Assembly: GCA_018780025.1 (NCBI GenBank)
Contig: JADMKH010000314.1
Span: 1-22,900 of the forward strand
Direction of reading: 5' to 3'
From: Thiobacillus sp.
Lineage (GTDB): Bacteria > Pseudomonadota > Gammaproteobacteria > Burkholderiales > Thiobacillaceae
DNA length: 22,900 nt
Part shown: one piece after another, positions 6,931-14,245 of the stretch
Layout: the number at the start of each line of letters is the position of its first letter
Numbering within the stretch: the first letter of the stretch is position 1
Notes under the pieces: generated by a model
Told to the model about the DNA's origin: nothing
Seen by the model: the letters and a program-made list of their open reading frames with translations, nothing else
The model's database searches: none
Program-made: the position numbers and the translations under genes

Positions 6931-7539
6931 TTACTTGAGCAGCCCTTCCTCGGCCAGCGCCTGCTGCACCGCCGGTCGCGCTGCCACGCGGCCCTGATAG
7001 GCGGTCAGCGCGGGCCAGGGCGAGAGATCGAAGCCGACATAAGGGGCCCAGGAACTCACCGTGAAGAGGTAGGCGTCCGCCACGGTGAAGCGCTCGCCCA
7101 TGAGGTAGGGCTGCGTCTCCAGCACCGCCGCGACGTGGGCGAAACGCTGAGTGAGTCGTTCCGTGAACAGGGCTTTGCAGTCAGGTTGGACGCGCGGATC
7201 GAACAGGGCTGCGTAGGTTTTATGCAACTCGGTAGAGATGAAGTTCAGCCATTGCATGAGGTGGTAACGCTCCCGGCTGCCGGGCGGCGGCGCGAGCCCC
7301 TTTTCCGCAGCCTGATCCGCCAGATACTGCACGATGGCCGGACCTTCCGTGAGCACATCGCCGTCCGCCAGAACCAGGGCGGGCACATAGCCGTCCGGAT
7401 TGATCTTGCGGTAGTCTTGGCCGCTTTCCGTTTGGCCGGTCCCGAGGTCGACGCGCACCAGTTCCACGGGTGCGCCAGTCTCGATCGCCACGATGTGGGG
7501 GGAAAGGGAGCAGGCTCCCGGGCTGTAATAGAGTTTCAT
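6931..7539 (-). CDS. gstA: Beta-class glutathione S-transferase
   Basis: A 202-aa cytosolic enzyme. The N-terminus (MKLYYSPGACSLSPHI) is the beta-class signature with the glutathione-interacting Cys10. The thioredoxin-like half includes the cis-proline segment GYVPALVL and the glutathione-contacting TEGPAIVQYL. The C-terminal half is all-helical with the conserved FTVADAYLF motif. It joins glutathione to electrophiles or binds them. ATG 7539 has a strong AAGGAGG 7 nt upstream. It lies 12 nt after the Old Yellow Enzyme gene and 13 nt before the dioxygenase gene, so a shared electrophile-detoxification role under the MarR regulator is likely. The gstA symbol is by class similarity to the E. coli enzyme. 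Confidence 0.95.
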   Translation of the reverse strand: MKLYYSPGACSLSPHIVAIETGAPVELVRVDLGTGQTESGQDYRKINPDGYVPALVLADGDVLTEGPAIVQYLADQAAEKGLAPPPGSRERYHLMQWLNFISTELHKTYAALFDPRVQPDCKALFTERLTQRFAHVAAVLETQPYLMGERFTVADAYLFTVSSWAPYVGFDLSPWPALTAYQGRVAARPAVQQALAEEGLLK

Positions 7540-7551
7540 GGTATTGCCTCC

Positions 7552-8652
7552 TTAAGCTAAGAGAAACGGATAGTCGGTGTAGCCCTGCTCGGCGCCGCCG
7601 TAGAACGTCGCCGGGTCGGGTTCGTTGAGCGGCGCCGATTTGGCGTAGCGCGCTGGCAAATCCGGATTGGCCAGAAACGGCACGCCGAATGCGATCATGT
7701 CGGCGAAACCTAAAGCCAGCGCAGCATTGCCGCGCGCCAGGTCATAGCCGCCGTTGGTCATGTACACGCCTTGCCAGATTGTGCGCAGCTTCTGCAAATC
7801 AAACGCGGGGCCGGCGGCACCGGGCGACTCCTTGCCCATTTCGGTGACGTGCAGATAAGCCAGCCCAAAGCGGTTGAGCTGTTCGACAATGTAGGCGAAC
7901 GTCGCTTCGGGATTGGAATCGCGCATGTCGTTGAACGGCTGCAACGGCGACAAGCGGATGCCGACACGATTCGCGCCCCACACGCCGCATACCGCATCGA
8001 CCACTTCCAGCATCAAGCGCGCGCGGTTGGCAATCGAGCCGCCGTAGGCGTCGCTGCGCTGGTTGGAGCCGTCGCGCAAAAACTGGTCGGGCAAATAGCC
8101 GTTGGCGCCGTGGATTTCGACGCCGTCGAAACCGGCATCAAGCGCGTTCCTGGCGCCACTGCGAAATTGCTCGATGATGCCCGGAATTCCCGAGAGTGCC
8201 AGCGCATGCGGCGTTTCGAAGGGCTTCATCCCCTCAGGGGTGACCGCCTGGCCGGACGGCTTGATCGCCGAAGGCGCTACCGGCAGCATGCCGCCGGGCA
8301 GCAGCGATGGGTGTGAAATGCGTCCGCAATGCCACAACTGCAGGAAAATCCTGCCGCCCTGGGCATGCACCGCGTCGGTGATTTTCTTCCAGCCTGCCAC
8401 TTGCTCGGCGCTGTGGATGCCCGGCGTCGCGGGATAACCCACCGCTTCCGCTGCGACCTGCGAACCTTCGGTGATGATCAATCCGGCACTGGCGCGCTGC
8501 ACGTAGTATTCCACATTCAGCGGCTGCGGCGCGTTGCCTGCGCCGGCGCGGTTGCGCGTCATCGGCGCCATCACCATGCGGTTTTTCAGCGCGTAGGGGC
8601 CGAGCTGGATCGACGAGAAAAGCGTGATGTTCGAATCGGGTGTCTGGCTCAT
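7552..8652 (-). CDS. Old Yellow Enzyme family FMN-dependent ene-reductase (NemA/XenB-like)
   Basis: A 366-aa flavoprotein of the NADH:flavin oxidoreductase/Old Yellow Enzyme family, which reduces alpha,beta-unsaturated carbonyls, quinones, N-ethylmaleimide or nitro compounds using NAD(P)H. The substrate-anchoring pair is seen as H181-x-x-N184 in IHGANGYLPDQFLRD, followed by SDAYGGSIANRARLMLEV, the family hallmark. The N-terminal strand has KNRMVMAPMTRNRA. ATG 8652 (MSQTPDSN) is chosen because GGAGG lies 8 nt upstream; a longer reading would run into the MarR gene. It is the first enzyme gene after the MarR regulator (58 nt) and precedes gstA by 12 nt. Induction by electrophiles through that MarR protein is a reasonable inference. 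Confidence 0.95.
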   Translation of the reverse strand: MSQTPDSNITLFSSIQLGPYALKNRMVMAPMTRNRAGAGNAPQPLNVEYYVQRASAGLIITEGSQVAAEAVGYPATPGIHSAEQVAGWKKITDAVHAQGGRIFLQLWHCGRISHPSLLPGGMLPVAPSAIKPSGQAVTPEGMKPFETPHALALSGIPGIIEQFRSGARNALDAGFDGVEIHGANGYLPDQFLRDGSNQRSDAYGGSIANRARLMLEVVDAVCGVWGANRVGIRLSPLQPFNDMRDSNPEATFAYIVEQLNRFGLAYLHVTEMGKESPGAAGPAFDLQKLRTIWQGVYMTNGGYDLARGNAALALGFADMIAFGVPFLANPDLPARYAKSAPLNEPDPATFYGGAEQGYTDYPFLLA

Positions 8653-8710
8653 ATTTTTCCTCCAATTGGATGGCAACAGGCGGTACGGGTGTACTGCCCG
8701 GCGGCGGGGT

Positions 8711-9154
8711 TTATTGCTTGATTCGACTTGACTCGAAAACGGCGCGCAAGTCATGCAAGGCGGCTTCGATGCGGGCGTAGTCTTCCGCTTTCCAATCCGC
8801 GAAAGCGCGGCTGAAATACGCCACATGCGCCGGGAATACCTTGTCGAACAGGCGCTCGCCCTTTTTCGTCAACTGCACGATCTGGCTGCGGCCATCCAGC
8901 GCGCTGGGAATGCGCCTGATGAGCCCTTTCTCCTCCAGCCGGTCCACCACCCCGGTCAGCGTGCCCTTGGTGATCAGAGTTTTTTCGCCCAACTCTTTGG
9001 GCGTCATACCCGGCGTATTACCCAGGGTGGCGACGATGTCGAATTGGGGCGGCGTAAGGCCGAGGGTGCGCAGGTGCGCCGCCGAACGGGTGGAGAAGGC
9101 CTGGTAACAGCGTACCAGCGCACGCAGGCTCGGCAGAAACGGGGCTTCGACCAT
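8711..9154 (-). CDS. MarR family transcriptional regulator of the ene-reductase/GST/dioxygenase operon
   Basis: A 147-aa winged-helix regulator. Residues about 30-100 hold the MarR core: LTPPQFDIVATLGNTPGMTP, the recognition helix region KTLITKGTLTGVVDRLEEKG, and the wing around SALDGRSQIVQLTKKGE. MarR proteins bind palindromes as dimers and release DNA on sensing phenolics or oxidants. There is one Cys near the N-terminus (RCYQAF), which might sense electrophiles; that is speculation. It is the first gene of the leftward unit. A good promoter (9186-9214) with a 10-bp palindrome over its -35 box lies directly upstream, so autoregulation is likely. GAAGG upstream serves as a modest ribosome-binding site for ATG 9154. 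Confidence 0.93.
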   Translation of the reverse strand: MVEAPFLPSLRALVRCYQAFSTRSAAHLRTLGLTPPQFDIVATLGNTPGMTPKELGEKTLITKGTLTGVVDRLEEKGLIRRIPSALDGRSQIVQLTKKGERLFDKVFPAHVAYFSRAFADWKAEDYARIEAALHDLRAVFESSRIKQ

Positions 9155-9185
9155 GGGATGCCTTCATGTAGTTCTAGTGCGAACC

Positions 9186-9214
9186 AATATAGTTTGGGTT
9201 AGGACTATAGTCAA
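9186..9214 (-). promoter_or_regulatory. Sigma-70 type promoter of the marR-ene-reductase operon with overlapping palindromes
   Basis: On the minus strand TTGACT (9214-9209) and TATATT (9191-9186) are separated by exactly 17 nt. The perfect palindrome GACTATAGTC (9203-9212) covers the -35 box. A second imperfect repeat, CCAA (9184-9187) with TTGG (9194-9197), brackets the -10 and shares the TATAGT core. This is a typical layout for MarR autorepression. Confidence 0.65.
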
Positions 9215-9305
9215 TGGCCGTATGTTCACTTCCGATTCCGCATCTTCTTCATCCGACCGGATCAATAGGCTCGTCACCCCCGAATTGCGAATCTTAAAAG
9301 CGCGC

Positions 9306-9382
9306 GATCAGATGTTGACAATAATCGACAGCGATTATATCTTGTGCGATATAATCGCTGTCGATCTAGTTATGATCTGATC
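9306..9382. promoter_or_regulatory. Long nested palindrome upstream of gpx-ohrR, candidate OhrR operator
   Basis: Perfect 18-bp arms (9324-9341 and 9348-9365) flank the 6-nt spacer TTGTGC. An outer pair of 8-bp arms, GATCAGAT (9306-9313) and ATCTGATC (9375-9382), encloses them. The core ATTATATC/GATATAAT is AT-rich with a GC-containing centre, in keeping with MarR/OhrR-type sites. It lies 55-131 nt before gpx and overlaps the promoter there. The arms are much longer than a normal MarR half-site, so a transcribed stem-loop or a doubled operator is also possible. Confidence 0.65.
9315..9343 (+). promoter_or_regulatory. Candidate promoter of gpx-ohrR (consensus -35)
   Basis: A perfect TTGACA (9315-9320) is followed after 17 nt by TATCTT (9338-9343), or after 15 nt by TATATC (9336-9341). 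The -10 and spacer lie inside the left arm of the long palindrome, so a bound regulator would block the promoter. The choice between the two -10 boxes cannot be made from sequence. Confidence 0.55.
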
Positions 9383-9436
9383 CAGCATGTCGGCGGCGTG
9401 TCTGATTCACGTCTTTTTTCAGAAGGAGTGTTCACC

Positions 9437-9919
9437 ATGAACGCGTTTCATCGCTTCTCAGCGAAGAGCCTGCAAGATGAGGAAATCCCTATGCAGCGCT
9501 ACGCCGGGAAGGTGGTTCTGGTCGTCAATACCGCGAGCAAATGCGGCCTGACGCCGCAGTATGAAGGACTGCAGAAACTGCACGAGAAGTATGCCAACAA
9601 GGGCCTGGTCGTGCTCGGCTTTCCCTGCAACCAGTTTGGCGCCCAGGAGCCGGGAAAGAAAGAAGAGATCGGCGCTTTCTGCGAGAAGAATTATGGCGTG
9701 ACCTTCCCCGTGTTCGCGAAAGTGGATGTCAATGGCGCGGGCGCACACCCGATCTTCCGTTATCTTCTAGACCAACTGCCCGGCGTGCTCGGCAAGGCGG
9801 TTAAATGGAACTTCACAAAGTTTCTGATTGGCCGCGATGGCGCGCCGCTCAATCGCTTCGCGCCTGTAACGAAACCGGAAAAACTGGAGCGTGCCATTTG
9901 TGAAGCCCTCGGAGAATGA
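9437..9919 (+). CDS. gpx: Glutathione peroxidase family protein (thiol peroxidase, Cys type)
   Basis: A 160-aa peroxidase that reduces hydrogen peroxide or organic hydroperoxides using glutathione or thioredoxin. The peroxidatic Cys36 is in NTASKCGLTPQY, Gln70 in FPCNQFGAQEPG, and Trp124-Asn125 in VKWNFTKFLI, giving the Cys-Gln-Trp-Asn set of the family. Cys82 (AFCEKNYGV) is at the usual position of the resolving cysteine in thioredoxin-dependent bacterial forms. AAGGAG precedes ATG 9437. The ohrR-type regulator starts 1 nt after the stop, so the two are co-transcribed. The pairing resembles Pseudomonas aeruginosa gpx PA2826 with its OhrR-family regulator OspR (PA2825). No selenocysteine is used. 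Confidence 0.95.
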   Translation: MNAFHRFSAKSLQDEEIPMQRYAGKVVLVVNTASKCGLTPQYEGLQKLHEKYANKGLVVLGFPCNQFGAQEPGKKEEIGAFCEKNYGVTFPVFAKVDVNGAGAHPIFRYLLDQLPGVLGKAVKWNFTKFLIGRDGAPLNRFAPVTKPEKLERAICEALGE

Positions 9920-9920
9920 C

Positions 9921-10400
9921 ATGAAGGTAGCTCTCGCAACGCCCCCCGACACGGCTACGCTGCTGGATCTCGACAAGCAACTGTGTTTTCCACTGTATGC
10001 GGCCTCGCGACTGCTGACCCGCATTTATCAACCGTTGCTGGAACGGTACGGGTTGACTTATCCGCAGTACATCGTGCTGATAATCCTGTGGGAAAAAACG
10101 CCGTGTTCGGTCACCGAAATCGGCGAGCGGGCATTGCTTAACTCGAACACGCTGACGCCGCTGCTCAAGCGCCTCGAACAGCAGGGTGTAATCACCCGCA
10201 CACGCGATTCGGGCGATGAGCGTGTCGTGATGATCGCCTTGACCGAGCACGGCCGTGCGTTGAAATCGAAATGCGCCTGCATACCAACCGAGATGCAGAA
10301 AAGGCTGGGCTTTGATCCCGACAAGGCGATCGCACTAAAGCAGTTGCTGGACGAGTTCCTGAGGCATCTTCGGGCGCATGCTTCTGATCACCTTGCGTGA
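9921..10400 (+). CDS. ohrR: OhrR/OspR-type MarR regulator, organic peroxide sensor
   Basis: A 159-aa MarR-family regulator with the OhrR signature LDKQLCFPLYAASR. The reactive cysteine falls at residue 22, with Tyr36 and Tyr47 in their usual places (RIYQPLLERYGLTYPQY). These match the peroxide-sensing Cys22-Tyr36-Tyr47 network known from Xanthomonas OhrR. Cys118 and Cys120 (KSKCAC) could act as resolving cysteines, as in two-Cys OhrR proteins. The winged helix lies at about 62-110 (CSVTEIGERALLNSNTLTPL to ERVVMIALTEHG). GGAG inside the end of gpx serves ATG 9921, 1 nt after the gpx stop. Its likely target is the long palindrome before gpx (9306-9382). It is OspR-like by context, being paired with a glutathione peroxidase and not with ohr. 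Confidence 0.92.
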   Translation: MKVALATPPDTATLLDLDKQLCFPLYAASRLLTRIYQPLLERYGLTYPQYIVLIILWEKTPCSVTEIGERALLNSNTLTPLLKRLEQQGVITRTRDSGDERVVMIALTEHGRALKSKCACIPTEMQKRLGFDPDKAIALKQLLDEFLRHLRAHASDHLA

Positions 10401-10620
10401 TGACTGCAACGGAAAAGAACGTAGTGTACGCTGAGTTGGACGCCCTAGTATGCGATTACAGATTACAGATTACAGGGCCTCTTGGGCGATTCGCTGACAA
10501 ATTATCTAGAATCTAACTTTGAACTCACTAATTTTGAACTCATGACGTAACGCGCTACCCGTCAGCCTCGCTATCCTCGATTTTCCATCTTCTATACAAC
10601 CTGTAACGGAGGGAATACGC
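10401..10620. other. Intergenic region with short direct repeats
   Basis: No gene is seen. The heptamer GATTACA occurs three times in tandem (10454-10474). TTTGAACTCA occurs twice, 15 nt apart (10518-10527 and 10533-10542), in an AT-richer patch. The iorA ribosome-binding site GGAGGG is at its right end. No convincing -35/-10 pair or terminator was found, although the molybdenum-hydroxylase operon must start here. Confidence 0.5.
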
Positions 10621-11079
10621 ATGATCCCTATTATCGTCAACGGCACGCCGCGCAGCGTCGATGCCACACCGGACACACCGCTGCTCTGGGTGCTGCGCGA
10701 CAATCTGGGCCTGACCGGCACCAAATTCGGTTGCGGCATGGCCCAGTGCGGCGCCTGCACCGTGCATCTGAACGGGGCGCCGGTTCGCGCCTGCATGACG
10801 CCGGTTTCCGCTGCCGCCGGGCAGAAGATCACCACCATCGAAGGCGCCCAGGGCAAGGCCGTGAAAGCCCTGCAGGATGCCTGGGTCAAGCTCGACGTGC
10901 CGCAATGCGGCTACTGCCAGGCGGGGCAGATCATGTCGGCGGCGGCGCTGCTCGCGGGCAACCCCCAGCCGACGGATGCCGACATCGACACGGCGCTGGA
11001 CGGCAACCTGTGCCGCTGCGCCACCTATCAGCGCATACGCGCGGCGGTGCATCAAGCTGCCAGAACGATGAGGGGATGA
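10621..11079 (+). CDS. iorA: Molybdenum hydroxylase small subunit, 2x[2Fe-2S] (IorA-like)
   Basis: A 152-aa electron-transfer subunit of a xanthine-oxidase-family enzyme, similar to isoquinoline 1-oxidoreductase alpha and aldehyde dehydrogenase iron-sulfur subunits. The plant-ferredoxin-type cluster is bound by C38, C43, C46 and C58 (GCGMAQCGACTVHLNG, RAC). The second, four-helix cluster is bound by C96, C99, C131 and C133 (PQCGYCQAGQIM, NLCRCATYQRI). Its length fits the two-subunit IorAB type, which lacks a FAD subunit; none is encoded here. GGAGGG lies about 8 nt before ATG 10621. The large subunit gene starts 3 nt after the stop. The physiological substrate is unknown, so the symbol is by family only. 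Confidence 0.93.
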   Translation: MIPIIVNGTPRSVDATPDTPLLWVLRDNLGLTGTKFGCGMAQCGACTVHLNGAPVRACMTPVSAAAGQKITTIEGAQGKAVKALQDAWVKLDVPQCGYCQAGQIMSAAALLAGNPQPTDADIDTALDGNLCRCATYQRIRAAVHQAARTMRG

Positions 11080-11082
11080 GCC

Positions 11083-13241
11083 ATGGACAAAATCATTAAC
11101 CCGAGCCGGCGCGCGTTCCTGAAAACCGGCACCACCTTGGGCGTCGGCCTCACCCTCGCGTTCTACCTGCCTGTCGGCGGCGCCGCCAGGATGAAGGCGG
11201 GCCAAGGCACAGACAAACCCTTTGCGCCCAATGCCTTTATCCGGATCGCGCCTGACGACATCGTGACGGTGATCGTCAAGCATCTGGAAATGGGGCAAGG
11301 GGTCAATACCGGTCTGCCGACCCTGGTGGCCGAGGAACTGGACGTGCCCTGGGAAAAGATCAGGGTCGAATCAGCGCCGGCTGACGGCAAGCTGTATAAC
11401 AACCTGCTCTGGGGGCCGATGCAGAGCAGTTGCGCCGGGCGGGCGCCACCGCGCGCGCCATGCTGATCGCGGCAGCGGCGGATAACTGGAAAGTGGATAC
11501 CAACACCCTCGTCACCCTGGATGGCATGGTGCTGCACCGCCCCAGCGGCCGCAAAGCAAGCTACGGACAACTGGCGGAGAAGGCGGCAACGATGCCCCAG
11601 CCCGCCGAAGTAGCACTCAAATCACCCCAGGATTTCAAGTACATCGGCAAGCAGTTCAAGCGCACCGACTCGAAGGCAAAATCCAACGGCAGCGCCCAAT
11701 TCGCCTCCGACGTGCGGCTTCCCGGCCAGCTCACCGCTTTGCTTGCGCGCCCGTCGGTCTTCGGCGCCAGGCTCAGGCGCGTCCAAACCGAGCGGGCGAA
11801 GGCGGTACCCGGTGTGCGTGCCGTAGTCGAAGTGCCGCAAGGCGTCGCGGTAATCGCGACGGACTTCTGGTCGGCCAAGAAAGGCCGCGACGCGCTGCAA
11901 ATCGAGTGGGACGAATCGGGCGGCGCACGAGTTTCGACGACTGAACAACGCGACCAGTACCTGGCGCTGCTGAATCAGCCCGGCAAGGTGGCACGCAGCG
12001 AAGGCGATGCGGCGCAGGCCCTCGCCCAGGCGGCAAAAAAACTGGAAGCGACATTCGAGTTCCCCTATCTCGCCCACGCACCGATGGAGCCGCTCAGTTG
12101 CGTCGTGCAATTGAAGGACAGCGGTTGCGAAATCTGGGCCGGCTCCCAGTCGCAGACCAGCGATCAGGCCACCGCTGCCCAAATTTTGGGGATCAAGCCG
12201 GAGCAGGTGAAAATCCATACCCTGCTGGCCGGCGGCAGCTTCGGCCGGCGCGCCAATCCCGCCTCCGACTACATCGCGGAAGCCGTCTCGGTGGCGAAGG
12301 CCACACGCGATCTCAGCGCGCCGATCCACCTCATGTGGACGCGCGAGGACGATATCCGTGGCGGCTATTACCGGCCTATGTTCGTCCACGCCATCAGCGC
12401 AGGGCTGGATGCCCAAGGCAACCCGGTAGCCTGGAACCAGCGACTGGTTGGCCAGTCGATTGCCGCCGGCACGGCGTTCGAAGGTGGGCTGGTCAAGGAC
12501 GGCATCGACATGACGTCGGTCGAGGGCGCATCTAACCTCGCCTACGCCATCCCCAATCTGCACGTTGAGCTGCATTCGCCCAAGCTGGGCGTGCCGGTGC
12601 TGTGGTGGCGCAGCGTCGGCCATACCCACACCGCTTTCTCGACCGAGATTTTCATCGACGAGCTGGCAGCGGCGGCAGGCAAGGATCCTTATGCGTTCCG
12701 CCGCACACTGATTCAACATCCGCGTCTCAATGGCGTGCTGGAACTGGCCGCGACCAAGGCCGGCTGGGGCACACCGCTGGCGCCGAAAAGCGGGGTGCGG
12801 CGCGGGCGCGGCATCGCGGTGCATGAATCGTTCAACTCCTTTGTCGCCGAGGTGGCGGAAGTCAGCGTCAAGCCGGATGGTTCGTTCAGCGTGGATCGTG
12901 TGATATGCGCCGTGGACTGCGGCATCGCGGTCAATCCGGACCAGGTCAGGGCACAGATGGAAGGCGGCATCGGCTTCGGGCTTTCCGCAGCCCTGCACAG
13001 CGCCATCACCCTCAAGGCGGGACGCGTCGAGCAATCCAACTTCCATGATTATCCGCTGCTGCGCATCAGCGAAATGCCCCGGGTCGAGGTACACATCGTG
13101 CCGTCTCAAGCGGCGCCCACCGGCGTCGGCGAACCGGGCGTGCCGCCGCTTGCGCCGGCGGTCGCCAACGCGCTGTTCGCCGCGACCGGCAAGCGCCTGC
13201 GCAAGCTGCCGTTCGAAACCTCGGAACTACGGAGTGCATGA
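11083..13241 (+). pseudogene. iorB: Molybdenum hydroxylase large subunit (IorB-like), disrupted by deletion/frameshift
   Basis: The large, molybdopterin-binding subunit of an IorAB-type aldehyde/isoquinoline dehydrogenase. It starts with a twin-arginine signal (SRRAFLKTG), so a periplasmic enzyme is expected. The first frame runs to 11466 and includes HLEMGQGVNTGLPTLVAEEL and NNLLWGPMQ. The remaining protein continues in another frame from about 11425 (EQLRRAGATARAMLI) to the stop at 13241, with AHAPMEP and the active-site Glu motif VGEPGVPPLAPA intact. The residues normally found between, with the GTGGSTS-type motif, are missing. Adding back 37 nt would restore the frame and give about 731 aa, the usual size. 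So about 12 residues and one base have been lost at 11421-11425. This may be a real null allele or an assembly error, since the downstream part is otherwise undamaged. The XdhC gene overlaps its stop by 4 nt. Confidence 0.85.
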
Positions 13242-14245
13242 TGGAAAGCTCGGACCTGGAAGTCCTGCGCACGTGCCTGCAATGGCAGCATGACGGCCAT
13301 CGCGTGACGCTCGCCACCGTCACCCAAACCTGGGGGTCATCCCCGCGCCCGGTGGGCGCCATGCTCGCAGTGCGCGACGATGGACTGCTTGCCGGATCGG
13401 TTTCCGGCGGCTGCATCGAGGCCGATCTGATCGAGCGGGTGCGCGCCGCGCCGCCCATCCGGCCGGAAGTGCTCATTTACGGCGGCTCCGCCGAGGCATG
13501 CGAGCGTTTCCGCCTGCCCTGCGGCGGCGCGCTGCAACTGGTGCTGGAGCCGGCGCCTGGCAAGCCCCTGCTGCAAGCGATCCAGGACGACATCGCGCAG
13601 CACAGGCTGATCGGGCGGCGCCTCGATCTCGTCACCGGCGATATCCACCTTTACACCCCGCACATCGACGAAACCACGCAGTTCGACGGGCAGACGCTGA
13701 TCGCCGTACATGGGCCGCGCTGGCGGCTGCTCGTGATCGGCGCCGGCCAGATATCCTGCCATCTGGCGCAGATCGCCCAAGCCCTGGATTATCAGGTGCT
13801 GGTGTGCGATCCCCGCGAGGAATACAGCGCAGCCTGGGATGTTGCGGGTGCCGAACTCGTTCCCGGCATGCCGGACGACGCGGTGAACGCCCTGATGCCC
13901 GATGCCCGCTGTGCAGTGGTGGCCTTGACCCATGATCCCAAGCTGGATGACATGGCTTTGCTGGAAGCGCTCAAATCGCCGGCATTCTATGTCGGCGCCG
14001 TCGGCTCGAACGCCAATAACCTGAGACGGCGCGAACGGTTGAGCCTGTTCGATCTTTCGAAAGCGGAAATTGACCGCCTGCATGGGCCGGTGGGTCTGCC
14101 TATCGGCAGCCGCACCCCGCCGGAAATCGCCATATCCATTCTGGCGGAATTGACCGCGGTGCGACACGGCATCCGGCTTGGCGTTCTGCCCGCCACAGCA
14201 AGCGGGAATCACACCTCGCGCCAGTCGATGGCCGCAGCCATATGA
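13238..14245 (+). CDS. xdhC: XdhC/CoxI family molybdenum-cofactor maturation protein
   Basis: A 335-aa two-domain protein. The N-terminal XdhC/CoxI domain has LATVTQTWGSSPRPVGAMLA and GSVSGGCIEADLIE. The C-terminal XdhC_C domain is Rossmann-like with VIGAGQISCHLAQIAQALDY and ends in VGAVGSNANNLRRRERL and PIGSRTPPEIAISILAE. The family binds molybdenum cofactor, aids its sulfuration and passes it to xanthine-oxidase-type enzymes. It starts inside the iorB stop (ATGATG at 13238; the second ATG at 13241 is also served by GGAG at 13231) and its own stop overlaps the next start by 4 nt. Tight coupling on both sides points to dedicated maturation of the IorAB enzyme. The symbol is by family; it could also be called a CoxI-like protein. 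Confidence 0.93.
   Translation: MMESSDLEVLRTCLQWQHDGHRVTLATVTQTWGSSPRPVGAMLAVRDDGLLAGSVSGGCIEADLIERVRAAPPIRPEVLIYGGSAEACERFRLPCGGALQLVLEPAPGKPLLQAIQDDIAQHRLIGRRLDLVTGDIHLYTPHIDETTQFDGQTLIAVHGPRWRLLVIGAGQISCHLAQIAQALDYQVLVCDPREEYSAAWDVAGAELVPGMPDDAVNALMPDARCAVVALTHDPKLDDMALLEALKSPAFYVGAVGSNANNLRRRERLSLFDLSKAEIDRLHGPVGLPIGSRTPPEIAISILAELTAVRHGIRLGVLPATASGNHTSRQSMAAAI

Noticed and set aside
9153..9380. A 75-codon plus-strand frame between marR and gpx
   Set aside because: It spans the marR promoter, has no ribosome-binding site, and the residues are not protein-like.
10454..10475. Triple GATTACA considered as a CRISPR-like or iteron array
   Set aside because: Only three 7-nt copies with no spacers; too short for either.
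10401..10620. A molybdenum-cofactor riboswitch before iorA
   Set aside because: The gap has no long conserved stem set and is AT-rich with simple repeats; nothing supports a riboswitch.
11622..13109. A 495-codon minus-strand frame opposite iorB
   Set aside because: No motif is seen and the plus strand has unmistakable molybdenum-hydroxylase sequence over the same bases.
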